DNA of 64,000 nt from Myroides sp. 1354 (GCF_030324495.1 NZ_JACAGN010000007.1:62001-126000); one strand, 5' to 3'. Positions 52,030 to 62,530 are shown, counted from the stretch's first letter. Numbers and translations: made by a program. Notes: generated from the sequence alone by a model not told the origin.

Positions 52030-54516
52030 ATGAAAAAACAAACGCCTTCATCAGTTCTTCTGCTGTTGTTCGTATTTTTAACGGCACTAACAACAGCAGC
52101 TCAGAACCGCGCTCAAAGTACAGTAACTGGTACTGTCCTTGAGGCCGCGACTAACACCCCCCTTGAATACGCTAGTATTTATGCTCAAAATGAAAGCAAT
52201 GCCAACCTTGTTTCTGGAGCGATGACCGACTCAAAAGGTCATTTTTCTTTTGATGTTCCAGACGGAACTTACTATATCAAAATTGATTTCCTGGGTTTTA
52301 AAACATTGGAATTAAAAAATATTACAGTGTCAGGTAACACCAATATTGGGGTTCAAAAAGTACAAGATGACACTCAAATGCTAGAAGAAGTTACCGTTAT
52401 TGCGGAGCGTTCTACAGTAGATATCAAACTCGACAAAAAAATATACAACGTCGGACAGGACATGATTGTCAAAGGAGGAACTGCAGCGGATGTACTCGAC
52501 AACGTACCTTCTGTTGTAGTGGATAGTGAGGGAACCATCAGCTTAAGGGGAAATGAAAACGTAAAAGTTTTAATTGATGGTAAACCGACAGGATTGGCCA
52601 ACAACATTCAAGAGGCGATGCGCATCTTACCTGCAGAATCTATTGACCGCGTTGAAGTAATCACCAATCCATCTGCTCGTTATGAGGCTGAAGGTGGTGC
52701 TGGTATCATCAATATTATTTTGCGCAAAGGGAAGGCTTTGGGTATTAATGGTAGTATAACAGGAACAATTGGAGATCCTCGAAACTATGAATTGAATACG
52801 ATGTTCAATTTTAGAAGTGAGAAATTCAATTTCTTTACATCTTTAGGGTATAGAGATTCAAAATCTGAGGGATACAATCTAAATGATAACCGCTACCTAG
52901 ATCCAACAACAGGAGAACCTACACAGCGCATCCATGAATACAAAGACAACAACAGAGAAAGACAAGGCTACAATGGTACTTTTGGTTTAGAATGGTACTT
53001 AACCCCTTCTATCACTTGGACGAATACCGTTACTGCACGTCGTAATACAGGTAATAATCCCAATAGAGTAAACTACAGCTATTACGATGCTTCCAATACC
53101 TTCTTATACAATCGCTATAGAAATGAAGAAAAAGATGGTACGAGAAATAATGTAGATTACACGACAACTTTTGAAAAGAAATTTAGTAAAGAAGGGCATA
53201 TTTTGACAATTGAAGGGTCAATCGCACAGGACAAAGACAATGAAAATGCGGGAATTGACGACATCAACGAATACTTAAATCAAACTTCTTTTGAGCGTAC
53301 GTTCAATAAGGAAAAGGAAAAAAGTGGTTTAGCAAAATTAGATTATACGTTGCCTATTGGTGAACATGGAAATTTTGAAGCAGGGTATTTGGGAACATTC
53401 AAATCAACAAATACAGCATTTAATCTTCAACGTTTAAACAACGACAGTTGGCAAGTGGATAATCGTTTATCGAATACCTTAGAATACAAGGAGAACATTC
53501 ATGCTCTTTATGCGCAATATGGAGACCGTATTACGTCACAGTTGAGCTTTATGGTTGGTTTACGTTGGGAAGACTCCAATATTGATGTAAATCAAATGGA
53601 TACGAAAAGTTTCAACAACAAAAAATACAATGATTTCTTTCCTAGTGCATTCTTAAACTACGAATGGAATGAAAGCACAAGCACAAGTATTAGCTATAGT
53701 AGACGTGTAAATCGTCCGCGTGGTTTCTTCTTGAATCCATTTTCAAACTATACCAGCGATATTAACTTTTTCCAAGGAAATCCCGATTTAGATCCAGCAA
53801 AAACAGATGCTGTTGATTTAGGTTTTATGAAACGTTGGACAGGCTTTACGTTGAATGCATCGGCTTATTACAATAAAACAGATGACACTTTTCAATTTGT
53901 ACGTCGAATTGCAGGGGAAACAGCAGATGGAACACCAATCTCAATTAGTTCTCCAATCAACCTAGCAACTGAACACCGTTATGGAGTAGATATTACGTTA
54001 AACTATTCTCCATTTAAATGGTGGAGATTGAATGGAAATTTCAACTTCTATAGAACGGAAACAAGAGGGGATTATACGTTTACTCATTTAGATGGTACGT
54101 TAGAAACCCAGAATTTTGACAAAGATACATATGCTTGGTTTACGCGTATTTCCTCTAAAATCACCTTGCCTTATAAAATTGATTGGCAGTTAAATGGAAT
54201 GTATCGTGCACCCTACAATACGGCTCAAGGAAAGGTGTTAGGCAATTTATCAGGAAATGTAGCCTTGAGTAAAGATGTTTTAAAAGATAAAGGAACCATC
54301 ACATTCAATATCAGCGATATTTTTAATTCGAGAAAAAGAGAACAGGATTTAGTATTACCTCAGTCTATTTCACACAGTGAAATGCAATGGAGAGGAAGAC
54401 AGATTAATCTTTCCTTTACGTATCGATTCAATCAAACAAAGAAATTAGAACGTAAAAACATGACTCCAGGTGGCCCAGAAGGCGGTGGCGATATGGAAGG
54501 AATGGAAATGTTATAA
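52030..54516 (+). CDS. TonB-dependent receptor-like outer membrane beta-barrel protein
   Basis: An 828-residue outer membrane protein with signal peptide MKKQTPSSVLLLLFVFLTAL. Residues about 30-110 form a CarboxypepD_reg-like domain (VTGTVLEAATNTPLEYASIYAQ), then a TonB plug (DMIVKGGTAADVLDNVPSVVVDSEGTISLRGNENVKVLIDG, then RIEVITNPSARYEAEG-type GAGIINIIL) and an OMP_b-brl_3-type barrel. The last 20 residues (MTPGGPEGGGDMEGMEML) are glycine- and methionine-rich, unlike the aromatic end of most barrels. No SusD partner is adjacent, so it is not a classical SusCD pair. Confidence 0.9.
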   Translation: MKKQTPSSVLLLLFVFLTALTTAAQNRAQSTVTGTVLEAATNTPLEYASIYAQNESNANLVSGAMTDSKGHFSFDVPDGTYYIKIDFLGFKTLELKNITVSGNTNIGVQKVQDDTQMLEEVTVIAERSTVDIKLDKKIYNVGQDMIVKGGTAADVLDNVPSVVVDSEGTISLRGNENVKVLIDGKPTGLANNIQEAMRILPAESIDRVEVITNPSARYEAEGGAGIINIILRKGKALGINGSITGTIGDPRNYELNTMFNFRSEKFNFFTSLGYRDSKSEGYNLNDNRYLDPTTGEPTQRIHEYKDNNRERQGYNGTFGLEWYLTPSITWTNTVTARRNTGNNPNRVNYSYYDASNTFLYNRYRNEEKDGTRNNVDYTTTFEKKFSKEGHILTIEGSIAQDKDNENAGIDDINEYLNQTSFERTFNKEKEKSGLAKLDYTLPIGEHGNFEAGYLGTFKSTNTAFNLQRLNNDSWQVDNRLSNTLEYKENIHALYAQYGDRITSQLSFMVGLRWEDSNIDVNQMDTKSFNNKKYNDFFPSAFLNYEWNESTSTSISYSRRVNRPRGFFLNPFSNYTSDINFFQGNPDLDPAKTDAVDLGFMKRWTGFTLNASAYYNKTDDTFQFVRRIAGETADGTPISISSPINLATEHRYGVDITLNYSPFKWWRLNGNFNFYRTETRGDYTFTHLDGTLETQNFDKDTYAWFTRISSKITLPYKIDWQLNGMYRAPYNTAQGKVLGNLSGNVALSKDVLKDKGTITFNISDIFNSRKREQDLVLPQSISHSEMQWRGRQINLSFTYRFNQTKKLERKNMTPGGPEGGGDMEGMEML

Positions 54517-54518
54517 CA

Positions 54519-54548
54519 AAAAAAGCTGAGCTAACGCTCAGCTTTTTT
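54519..54548 (+). terminator. Terminator of the TonB-linked barrel gene
   Basis: AAAAAAGCTGAGC (54519-54531) pairs with GCTCAGCTTTTTT (54536-54548). Confidence 0.85.
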
Positions 54549-54566
54549 GTTATATGAAATTGTTTT

Positions 54567-54690
54567 TAGGCAGATTTCCATCTGCTTCCACAATGATATT
54601 CAATTGATCCAGTTATTAGACAGATTTCCATCTGCTTCCACAATGATATTCAATTGATCCAGTTATTAGGCAGATTTCCATCTGCCTCTA
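54567..54690. repeat. 50-bp tandem repeat with a palindromic core, about 2.5 copies
   Basis: The unit starts TTAGGCAGATTTCCATCTGC and runs to the next copy exactly 50 bp on; CAGATTTCCA recurs at 54571, 54621 and 54671. Each carries the inverted repeat GCAGAT-TTCC-ATCTGC. The middle copy differs by one base in front of the palindrome and the third copy is cut after the palindrome. The position is between two convergent genes, both closed by terminators. Confidence 0.85.
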
Positions 54691-54768
54691 CAGTCTTGAT
54701 TCACCCGTTCTCCATTGTGAAAGTTTACTATTTAATCCTTGTACTTCAATTGGTGTTTTCCAAACTCC

Positions 54769-54806
54769 AAAAAAAGCCCTTCTCTATTACTGAGAAGGGC
54801 TTTTTT
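54769..54806 (-). terminator. Terminator of the alpha-2-macroglobulin gene
   Basis: A 15-bp stem, AAAAAAGCCCTTCTC (54770-54784) with its complement (54792-54806), followed on the minus strand by a T run. It lies 20 bp past the stop. Confidence 0.85.
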
Positions 54807-54825
54807 ACTAGGTGTATTGACCTTA

Positions 54826-57800
54826 TTATTTTCTCAAGATTTTCACATCTTGTCCTGTGCTATTCGCTTTCATTTCAGGTGCATAAACACTTTGCAAAGA
54901 AGTTATTCCATTAGAGAAATAACCTGCATTATTGGCGCGAACGTCGTATTCAAATACATAGGTTCCCTTGCGTAAATGAGTGATAAAGAAGTTAGTTGCG
55001 GCATCACGTGTTTCTTCATAATACCCAAATTCTCCTTTTCTCTTGTACCCTGAACGAACATTGATTGGTTCAAAACCACTCGCACGCATATCTTTTAGGT
55101 GGACATAATCCATATCACGATCCACCGTAATTTCTAAACGCACAGTTACTACATCTCCTACTTTGATGGGTGATTCATTGGTGATTTCACGCAATACTTG
55201 CCCTTTATCTGTAGAAGCTTTGATAAACAATTGCTTATTGAATGTAATACCTGATCCTGATTTTGATACTTTGTTCAAGTCTTCAAAATACTGCCAGTAC
55301 ATTGCGCCATAAGCAACACCTGCTGATTTTTTATCTAATTCTACGATACCCATTTTTTCTTTAATCGCAGCTCCGTCCCATACTTTTTTGTAGTATCCTG
55401 TATTAAACTGTTCTGATTTTGCAAAGGTAACAGGGTACCCTCCTACTTTTACTTCGACTCCTTGATCAGTATTCATCCAATTTTTCCCTAAATACAATAG
55501 AGCATAAACGGCGCGTGTAGTTGCTTTTGTTGAATTCCAAGCTACAGTTTGCTTATTTTTCAACAACCACACTTTCATGTCTTCAATAGCATTAGCATAT
55601 TTTACTGCATCTACTTCGTGTGCTGCTTCAATCAACATTACCTGTGTTTCGATTGGTGCATTATACCACAGCCATCCTGCCGCATTTTCTTTCCAGTACA
55701 TACCCATCTCATCGCTCTTCACCGCCATTTCCATGATTCCCTTCACCAAGCTATTTGCTGTTTTACTATCGCCAAAACGCTGTAAAACCACAGCTTTCAT
55801 TCCTGTTACATACAAGTTGTCTACTGCTTTTTGACTTGCCAATTCTTTGCGGTAATCTGCAATCATCCTCGCGTATTTATCTTGTATTTTCAACTCATCT
55901 TTGAACAAACTACGCACGTATAGGTAGTGCATATCAATTGCTGGTGAATCTGTTGTATTTTTATTCTTTTGATACGTAGCATAATGCTGCTCGTCTAAAT
56001 AAGCTACTGCTTTTTTCAACATCGCCATTGCCATTGGATTTAATGAACCGGCTTGTTTCATTTGACCGAATCCTTCTACAATGGTTTGAGTAATGTACAC
56101 ATTCGATTGATCTCCGCTAAACCAAGGGAAACCTCCATCACTATTTTGTTGATTAGCTAAACGTTCTAATTCAGCTTCTAGCTCTGATTTCATTTTATTC
56201 AAATCGAATAAAACGGCCAAACGCTTCATCTGTTCTGTTTCATCTGCTGCTTGACGTACCCAAGGTGTTTCTTCGATTAACACCTGTTTCAATTCTTCGT
56301 TTTGCTCTAATTTGGATTGAATGGCTCCTTGTTTCGTCCAGTACTCAAATACAGATTGAATGCGCAAATTACTATTCAACAACTGAGATGCAATCGTATT
56401 AGCAAATACTTTACTGAATGTTTGTTCTGTTCCTTTATACGGGTATTCTTTTAAATAGGGTAAGGCTAAAATTGCCGTCCACATTGGGTTTGCTGTTACC
56501 TCTAACGTCAACTTATAATTGTCGCGTAAAGCTGAACCTGGATGTTCTAATGTTTCAAAAGTAAAGATCTTATTTTGCCCTTCTTTTACGTATAACGGCA
56601 TGGTTTCCGTTACTAAGGTACGGTTTGACAATACTGGAATCGCCGATTCTTCTCCATCGCTAAACGAACCTGCTTTCGCTAAAACTCTGTACCCTAAAGC
56701 CACGATATTTTTTGGTACATTAATCGTCCAAGCTACTTCTGTATTTCCTTTTACGCCAACGCTAAAGCTTTGTTTCGCCTGACTATTAGTATCTAAAATC
56801 GAAGTGATTGGCGTTGCTGTTAAGGCATCAAAGAATTGAATTTCTACGTCTCCGCTTAAGGCTTTGTCGTTCAGATTGGCAATTTTTGTCGAAACAATAA
56901 TTTGATCTTCCTCACGTACAAAACGCGGCATATTCGGTTGAACCATCAGTTCTTTTTGGGTGCGAACGACTTGCTCTACATAGCTACTTTCTAAGTTTTT
57001 GGTATGTGCAAAGGCCATGAACCTCCATTGAGTTAAAGCCTCTGGTGTGGTAAAAGATACATTTACATTCCCTTTATCATCCGTTTGTAGTGTTGGATAG
57101 AAAAACGCAGTTTCTTTTAAGTTTGTTCTGATTTGAACTTCGTTTTGTCCCTTAGCATCGCTTCCGCCTTTTATCTCTTGTTTTTTTGTTGAAACAACCT
57201 CTTCACTCAAAGCATTTGCACTGTCTTCCATTTCATTACTTACCGAAACTCCCATTGCTTTTCCTTCAACAACCGCAGCTGTCTTTAGGTTTCTTTTAGC
57301 CATACTTGGAGCAGCTCCAAAAGTTCCTCTAACATTGTACATAGAGGTACTAAACCCAAATAAATTTAATTCAATTGGAGTTCCAAAAGAAATCAAACTT
57401 GGATAAGCGTTGCTGTACAAGAGATTTTGTCCAAAACTTTTTCTACTTAAATTATAGGTACTGAAGTCAGAATCTTGTCCGTAATTAAAAGTATAATCAA
57501 AACTCGTTTGGAAGGAAGTATTGCTTCTAAACTGATCTAAGGAAGCGTCATACATAGCAGCCACTACCTCAGCGGCAAATTTATCCTTCGCCATACCTGA
57601 TACTTTTAAACGCCAAGTTTCTTCTTGTCCTGGGGTTAATTTATCGCGGAAGGTAACAAGTTCTAGTTTTAGATCTTCTTGTGAAGCATCCAAAACCAAC
57701 TGGGCTGATTTTTGTGTAGCAAAGTTGTGTTTAATCGCAGTAAAACTCACTCTAACATCGCCCATTTCTCCACTCATTGGATATTCGAAATAGCTTGCTT

Positions 57801-60789
57801 TTCGGTTTACTTCTAGTGTTTTCTTTTGTTTCAAATACCCATTTACAAACACAGAAGCAATTACTGTCGTCTGGTTTTCCCCACTTTGTAAGCGAATTTT
57901 TGCTAAATCGCCCACTTTGTATTTGTCTTTATCTGCTTTTACCGAAAGTAATTGATAAATTACTCCTGGTTCTTCTTTGGTATTGTCGTAATAGAAATAT
58001 TGTTCTACTTCTGTTTTCTCTCCTTTTTCCCAAACAAATCCCTTTAATAAATAAAATCCTGAAGTCAGTAGTTTTGCATTTGGAAAAGTTACAGTATTAT
58101 CTTTTGCTGTATCAAAAGCTTTAGTAAACACTACTTTTCCTTGCTTCCATTTTGTATGATCATTTTCATTTCCATAGGCTATGTAAGGGAATTTAGCGAT
58201 AAATTCTTCATAAGAATACAATTCATAATCCTCTTTTGTATAATTGTCATACGGCAATAACATTCTACGTGCGTATGGCGCTTCCAATTCAACGATACTC
58301 ACTTCTCCTTTGGCAGCAAAAGCTTCTCCATTGAGGTTATTCGTCATTACTTTAATTGCTTCCAATTCTTTTGTCGACACCATTTCGTTGGTGATAATTG
58401 GCAATTGTAGACTGACATTTTTATCCCCCACATAAATTGTTTGTGTAGTGCTATGGGTTTCTCCTTTGATATCCATTACATCTACATATACCGTGTAAGA
58501 ATTCACGCGCAAAGCGTCTGCTTTGTATTCTTTTTGTTCAGGAACAGCCGTAAAATCTACTGTAAAGTTTCCTTCAGCATCAGTTTCTACTTCTCCTTGC
58601 GCAATCGTCACTGCTTGTTCAGGACGTGGCCATCCATAATATCCTCGAATATCATAGCGATACCCAGCATTGCGAACTACGCGATAGCTCACTTTACTTT
58701 GATCAACCGTTGCTCCAGAATAATCCACTGCTTTTCCTTTGGCTTCTACTTTCTCATTGAAGTAATACACTCCTTTTACAGCGTCCATCGTTACTTCAAA
58801 TTTCGGGCGCTTGTATTCTTCTACTGAAATAGTAGTATATTCTCCAATATTGCTATCTTTTAAAAGCACTTCAAAATAAACATTCCCCAATAATCCAGTG
58901 GTAGGTAAGATAAATTCTCCTTGAACGGATCCAAAAGCATTGGTTTTTAATGCTAAACTTCCTACTTCTTGTTGGGTCTCTTGATTCATCAATTTAACCG
59001 TCACCATTTGGTTCGCTCCAACCTGTCTTGTTTTTCCTTTTTGACGAAAGACAATTGACTTAAAGTACACCACTTGACCTGGGCGATAAATAGCTCGATC
59101 GGTTAAAACCTTTGCTTTCCAATTGATCGCTTCTACTCCTTCTTCTACTCCTGAATTTTTAGGATAAGAATAAGTTGAATAGTAAATTGACTCTCCTTTT
59201 ACACCGTAAAATAAATTGGTATTTTCTTTGACGAAATCTGTAGAGAATTCTCCATTTGCATCTGTATTTACGATGGTTTCCCAATAGGCCTTACTTAAGT
59301 CTTTTTTGGGTCCATTGGCTAAAAATACAGGTTGATTCGCTTTGGGTTGTCCTGTTTTACGGTCGTATAATCGAAACTTATTGCCATTCGTTAAAAAGGC
59401 ATTTGAGGTCACATGAATCAACGCCATACTCACCACATCTTGATCTTCTGTCAAGTAATCAAAATCGCGATTGGCTAACAACACAATATAACGACCAGGT
59501 GCAAGTGGTTTCAACTCTACATTGGTCGTATGTGATTGATAATCTGTGAAAGGCTTTAACTCAATCGTATAATCCGTTACCTTTTCATAAGCTGAAGCAA
59601 TCTTTTTATATCCAGCTAATGTATTGGGTTCATTAATTGAAAAAGTTTTATCCTCACTATTGAATTTTAAAACTTTAAAATAAAGCGTATTTACATTCTT
59701 ATGCGTTACCGTCAAAATCGAACTTAGATCTGGTAATTCATAGGAATTATAGTTCACATTTAATACGGGAGCTTCGACTACTTTCTTAAGATCTAATAAG
59801 CGTTGTGCTGTTTCAGTCTGCGGGAATTTTTCAGTCGTTTGACTGATAAAAGCCAATAAGGTAGCTCCTGATGTTTTTGCTAATTCTTTATCTTGGGTAT
59901 CGCGATAGGTGTAGTACATAAATTGAGCTACAGCTTCGTGAACCAAAGCAGATTTCGGGTTTTGTTTCAGCAGTTCTTGATAAATTTTATTCAGTTCTGC
60001 TGCTTCCTTTTGGTCTTCAAAATTATTCAATGCATAGATTCGAACATAAGCCGCTAATTCTGTTTGCCCTTTCTTGGTCAAATCTTGAATCACTTGATTC
60101 ATTAAATCTTTGGCTTGCATTTTCTTTAGTTCTCTTTGTTCAGCAGAAGAGCGGTAAGAAAAGCCATTGTTTAAGAAAAGAGCGTAATCCATACGCAAAG
60201 CATCGTAAACGGAGAATTTGGAAAAATCTAAGTTGTACTGTTCTGTCGTTTGGAAAACGTCATTCCATCCTCCTACGGTAGCAGAAGCTTGTTTTTTAGC
60301 TGTATCTAAAGCCTCTTCCCAATATTTCGTACACGCTCTTTCGAAATCCTCTTTGCCCCAGAAGCGAACGTCAGTACCTTTTTGCTGTTCTACAGCCGTT
60401 CTATTGCTAATTTTATATGCATTTTCTTCATAGTATAATTGGTATATATGAGCAATATACGCTTGAACAATCGCCTTGTATTCTCCTGATGCTGTTTGCA
60501 ATTCCTTATCAAATTCTCTTAGAATCTGATTAATATCGTAGTCTTTGTCTTCTTGGATTGTGATATTAATTCTTGCTTCATAAAACATTCCTTTTAAGAG
60601 ACTTGCATAGGCTTTCGTTTGACGAGAAAGTGAAATCACCTCTTGTACTTCGGGCAACAAGCTTCTTACCTCTTGCTGTTGCTCTTTGTGTTCGATACTC
60701 TTCCACAACTCCTGTATCTTTTTATTGGGTTGCTGAGCAAAACCTAAGATTGGAGCAAGTATCATCAAATACATATTTAATTTTTTCAT
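54826..60789 (-). CDS. Alpha-2-macroglobulin family protein without the thioester cysteine
   Basis: A 1987-residue exported protein with a standard signal peptide (MKKLNMYLMILAPILGFAQ), not a lipoprotein. The N-terminal 340 residues are helix-rich, like TPR, followed by macroglobulin strand domains (WKAKVLTDRAIYRPGQVVYFKSIVFRQKGK, where YRPGQ is typical of MG2), the A2M core (PTLQTDDKGNVNVSFTTPEALTQWRFMAFAHTKN) and the alpha-helical thioester domain. The site of the thioester reads YPYKGTEQT (residues 1449-1457) where the family has YPYGCxEQ: the nucleophile cysteine is a glycine (G1453). The reading frame is intact across it. It cannot form the usual covalent trap. YfaS/MagD-type bacterial macroglobulins also lack this motif. 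Confidence 0.93.
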   Translation of the reverse strand: MKKLNMYLMILAPILGFAQQPNKKIQELWKSIEHKEQQQEVRSLLPEVQEVISLSRQTKAYASLLKGMFYEARINITIQEDKDYDINQILREFDKELQTASGEYKAIVQAYIAHIYQLYYEENAYKISNRTAVEQQKGTDVRFWGKEDFERACTKYWEEALDTAKKQASATVGGWNDVFQTTEQYNLDFSKFSVYDALRMDYALFLNNGFSYRSSAEQRELKKMQAKDLMNQVIQDLTKKGQTELAAYVRIYALNNFEDQKEAAELNKIYQELLKQNPKSALVHEAVAQFMYYTYRDTQDKELAKTSGATLLAFISQTTEKFPQTETAQRLLDLKKVVEAPVLNVNYNSYELPDLSSILTVTHKNVNTLYFKVLKFNSEDKTFSINEPNTLAGYKKIASAYEKVTDYTIELKPFTDYQSHTTNVELKPLAPGRYIVLLANRDFDYLTEDQDVVSMALIHVTSNAFLTNGNKFRLYDRKTGQPKANQPVFLANGPKKDLSKAYWETIVNTDANGEFSTDFVKENTNLFYGVKGESIYYSTYSYPKNSGVEEGVEAINWKAKVLTDRAIYRPGQVVYFKSIVFRQKGKTRQVGANQMVTVKLMNQETQQEVGSLALKTNAFGSVQGEFILPTTGLLGNVYFEVLLKDSNIGEYTTISVEEYKRPKFEVTMDAVKGVYYFNEKVEAKGKAVDYSGATVDQSKVSYRVVRNAGYRYDIRGYYGWPRPEQAVTIAQGEVETDAEGNFTVDFTAVPEQKEYKADALRVNSYTVYVDVMDIKGETHSTTQTIYVGDKNVSLQLPIITNEMVSTKELEAIKVMTNNLNGEAFAAKGEVSIVELEAPYARRMLLPYDNYTKEDYELYSYEEFIAKFPYIAYGNENDHTKWKQGKVVFTKAFDTAKDNTVTFPNAKLLTSGFYLLKGFVWEKGEKTEVEQYFYYDNTKEEPGVIYQLLSVKADKDKYKVGDLAKIRLQSGENQTTVIASVFVNGYLKQKKTLEVNRKASYFEYPMSGEMGDVRVSFTAIKHNFATQKSAQLVLDASQEDLKLELVTFRDKLTPGQEETWRLKVSGMAKDKFAAEVVAAMYDASLDQFRSNTSFQTSFDYTFNYGQDSDFSTYNLSRKSFGQNLLYSNAYPSLISFGTPIELNLFGFSTSMYNVRGTFGAAPSMAKRNLKTAAVVEGKAMGVSVSNEMEDSANALSEEVVSTKKQEIKGGSDAKGQNEVQIRTNLKETAFFYPTLQTDDKGNVNVSFTTPEALTQWRFMAFAHTKNLESSYVEQVVRTQKELMVQPNMPRFVREEDQIIVSTKIANLNDKALSGDVEIQFFDALTATPITSILDTNSQAKQSFSVGVKGNTEVAWTINVPKNIVALGYRVLAKAGSFSDGEESAIPVLSNRTLVTETMPLYVKEGQNKIFTFETLEHPGSALRDNYKLTLEVTANPMWTAILALPYLKEYPYKGTEQTFSKVFANTIASQLLNSNLRIQSVFEYWTKQGAIQSKLEQNEELKQVLIEETPWVRQAADETEQMKRLAVLFDLNKMKSELEAELERLANQQNSDGGFPWFSGDQSNVYITQTIVEGFGQMKQAGSLNPMAMAMLKKAVAYLDEQHYATYQKNKNTTDSPAIDMHYLYVRSLFKDELKIQDKYARMIADYRKELASQKAVDNLYVTGMKAVVLQRFGDSKTANSLVKGIMEMAVKSDEMGMYWKENAAGWLWYNAPIETQVMLIEAAHEVDAVKYANAIEDMKVWLLKNKQTVAWNSTKATTRAVYALLYLGKNWMNTDQGVEVKVGGYPVTFAKSEQFNTGYYKKVWDGAAIKEKMGIVELDKKSAGVAYGAMYWQYFEDLNKVSKSGSGITFNKQLFIKASTDKGQVLREITNESPIKVGDVVTVRLEITVDRDMDYVHLKDMRASGFEPINVRSGYKRKGEFGYYEETRDAATNFFITHLRKGTYVFEYDVRANNAGYFSNGITSLQSVYAPEMKANSTGQDVKILRK

Positions 60790-60917
60790 AAGAAATAATA
60801 AATTGGGTGCATAAATATATGACTATTCACAATCATATTTATTGTTTCATTGACAAAAAACATTTGTACAAAAAGGAAAGTACAAATTTCTTAACAGCAA
60901 TTTATAAATTGAATAAA

Positions 60918-60952
60918 AAAAAAGGCTTTTACTCGAGGTAAAAGCCTTTTTT
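60918..60952 (-). terminator. Terminator of the M28 peptidase gene
   Basis: A 15-bp stem (60918-60932 with 60938-60952) carries AAAAGGCTTTTAC and its complement, with T and A runs on both sides, directly before the M28 stop at 60959. Confidence 0.8.
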
Positions 60953-60958
60953 TAGTTA

Positions 60959-62530
60959 TTAATACTGATCTGAATTGCGTTGTGGCTCTTTAGATACTGG
61001 CCATTGTTGTTGTTCCCCTTGATCATTGGTTGGTAGTACAATTTTTTCTCTTGAAACCAATTCGGGTTCTTCACTGGCTTTATACACCATAATCGCTAAG
61101 AGTATTGCGTTGTTTTGTACGTCGTCAAAAACGATTTTATCTGCTGTATCGCGGTTGGTATGCCAAGTGTAGTTTCCATATCCCCAACTGAGTGAACTCA
61201 TCATGAATCCAGGAATATCTTTACTGACAAAAGACACGTGATCAGATCCTCCTCCAGAAGGAGAACCAGGATAATGCGTTTTGAGGTCTTTTTTATAATT
61301 TTCAGGTACTGCTGATAGCCATCTTCCCAAAAAGTCATAAGCATGTAAGAATCCTTGCCCGGTTATATTGGCAATTCGCCCTGTTCCGTTGTCTTGGTTA
61401 AAAACAACTTGTATTTTTTCTAGCAGTTCTGGATGATCGGCTACAAAAGCACGTGATCCGTTTAATCCTTGTTCTTCACTTCCCCAGTTTCCGATTAAGA
61501 TGGTGCGTTTAGGATTTGGCAAGACTGTTTTTAGGATACGCGCAGCTTCCATCATGGTAATGATTCCCGTTCCATTATCTGTTGCTCCTGTTCCCCCATC
61601 CCAACTGTCTAAGTGAGCGGATAAAATCACATATTCATCTGCTTTATCTGTTCCCTTTAATTCGGCTATGGTGTTATAAGTTTGCGCCGTTCCTAAATTC
61701 TTCGATTGTACATTTACGTTGATTCTCGGTGCTTTTCCTCCCTCTGCTAAACGATACAACAATCCGTAATCTTCTAGGGCAATATCAATGGTTGGCACTT
61801 GTGTGGTTTGCGCTCCAAAGATGCGATTCGCCCCCATTATACCCGTCCAAAAAGACATAACAACTCCTTCAGCACCAGCTTTTTCTAATACTTTTGGCAA
61901 TTCTTTTGCTGTATATCCTGTATTAGCTATGCGTTGATTCCACGCTTGCTCTATCGCTTCTCTTTCTTTTTTCATTTTCTCGTATGACGCTGGTGTCGCG
62001 TACTCTTTCCATTGGTAGTCTGGTCGTCCACTAGGTGGAAGCTGAGAAATCATCACGTATTTTCCTTTTACCGTTGGTAACCAAGCTTCAAACTCAGCTT
62101 TATTTTTGGCATCTACTAAAACAACAACCTCTCCTTCTACTCCATTTTTCTTTGTAGCGGGACTCCAAGCCAATTGTGTTCCTTCTAAGGATTTGATTCG
62201 TGGAGATGTCATCGTAATTTGCGAGGTTCCTCTTTCCCATGCCTTCCATGTTCCATAAGCTTCATTACGTGCTTCCAACCCCATCTTTTGGTAGGTGTCT
62301 TTTACCCAATTGTGGGCTTGCATCATCTGAGGGGTTCCAACTAAACGCGGACCTATTCCGTCTAATAATTCAAAAGCATAGGTCTTAAGTTGAGAATTTG
62401 TGGTTCCTTCTGTGATAATAGCCTCCACAATGGGATCTTGATTTTGAGCGATGGTTAAACTACTTGTAATAAGAGCAATTCCCAGTAAACTATGCTTGAG
62501 ATTTTGATGGATCGTTGTGGTAAACTTCAT
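60959..62530 (-). CDS. M28 family metallopeptidase
   Basis: A 523-residue exported zinc peptidase with signal peptide MKFTTTIHQNLKHSLLGIAL ending TIAQ. Co-catalytic zinc sites are in sequence order: SAHLDSWDGGTGATDNGTG (His and bridging Asp), GSEEQGLNGS (Glu-Glu pair), NQDNGTGRI (Asp) and WHTNRDTADK (His). An insertion before the catalytic part (VEGEVVVLVDAKNKAEFEAW) looks like a PA-type domain. M28 enzymes act as aminopeptidases or carboxypeptidases; this one resembles the PSMA/glutamate carboxypeptidase branch in organisation. It is followed by a strong terminator. Confidence 0.92.
   Translation of the reverse strand: MKFTTTIHQNLKHSLLGIALITSSLTIAQNQDPIVEAIITEGTTNSQLKTYAFELLDGIGPRLVGTPQMMQAHNWVKDTYQKMGLEARNEAYGTWKAWERGTSQITMTSPRIKSLEGTQLAWSPATKKNGVEGEVVVLVDAKNKAEFEAWLPTVKGKYVMISQLPPSGRPDYQWKEYATPASYEKMKKEREAIEQAWNQRIANTGYTAKELPKVLEKAGAEGVVMSFWTGIMGANRIFGAQTTQVPTIDIALEDYGLLYRLAEGGKAPRINVNVQSKNLGTAQTYNTIAELKGTDKADEYVILSAHLDSWDGGTGATDNGTGIITMMEAARILKTVLPNPKRTILIGNWGSEEQGLNGSRAFVADHPELLEKIQVVFNQDNGTGRIANITGQGFLHAYDFLGRWLSAVPENYKKDLKTHYPGSPSGGGSDHVSFVSKDIPGFMMSSLSWGYGNYTWHTNRDTADKIVFDDVQNNAILLAIMVYKASEEPELVSREKIVLPTNDQGEQQQWPVSKEPQRNSDQY

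Noticed and set aside
54567..54690. CRISPR array
   Set aside because: The whole 50-bp unit repeats, so there are no spacers; only 2.5 copies.
56419..56448. Frameshift or sequencing error at the macroglobulin thioester site
   Set aside because: The frame continues unbroken for 1987 codons and the flanking motif residues are intact; the change is a clean substitution.
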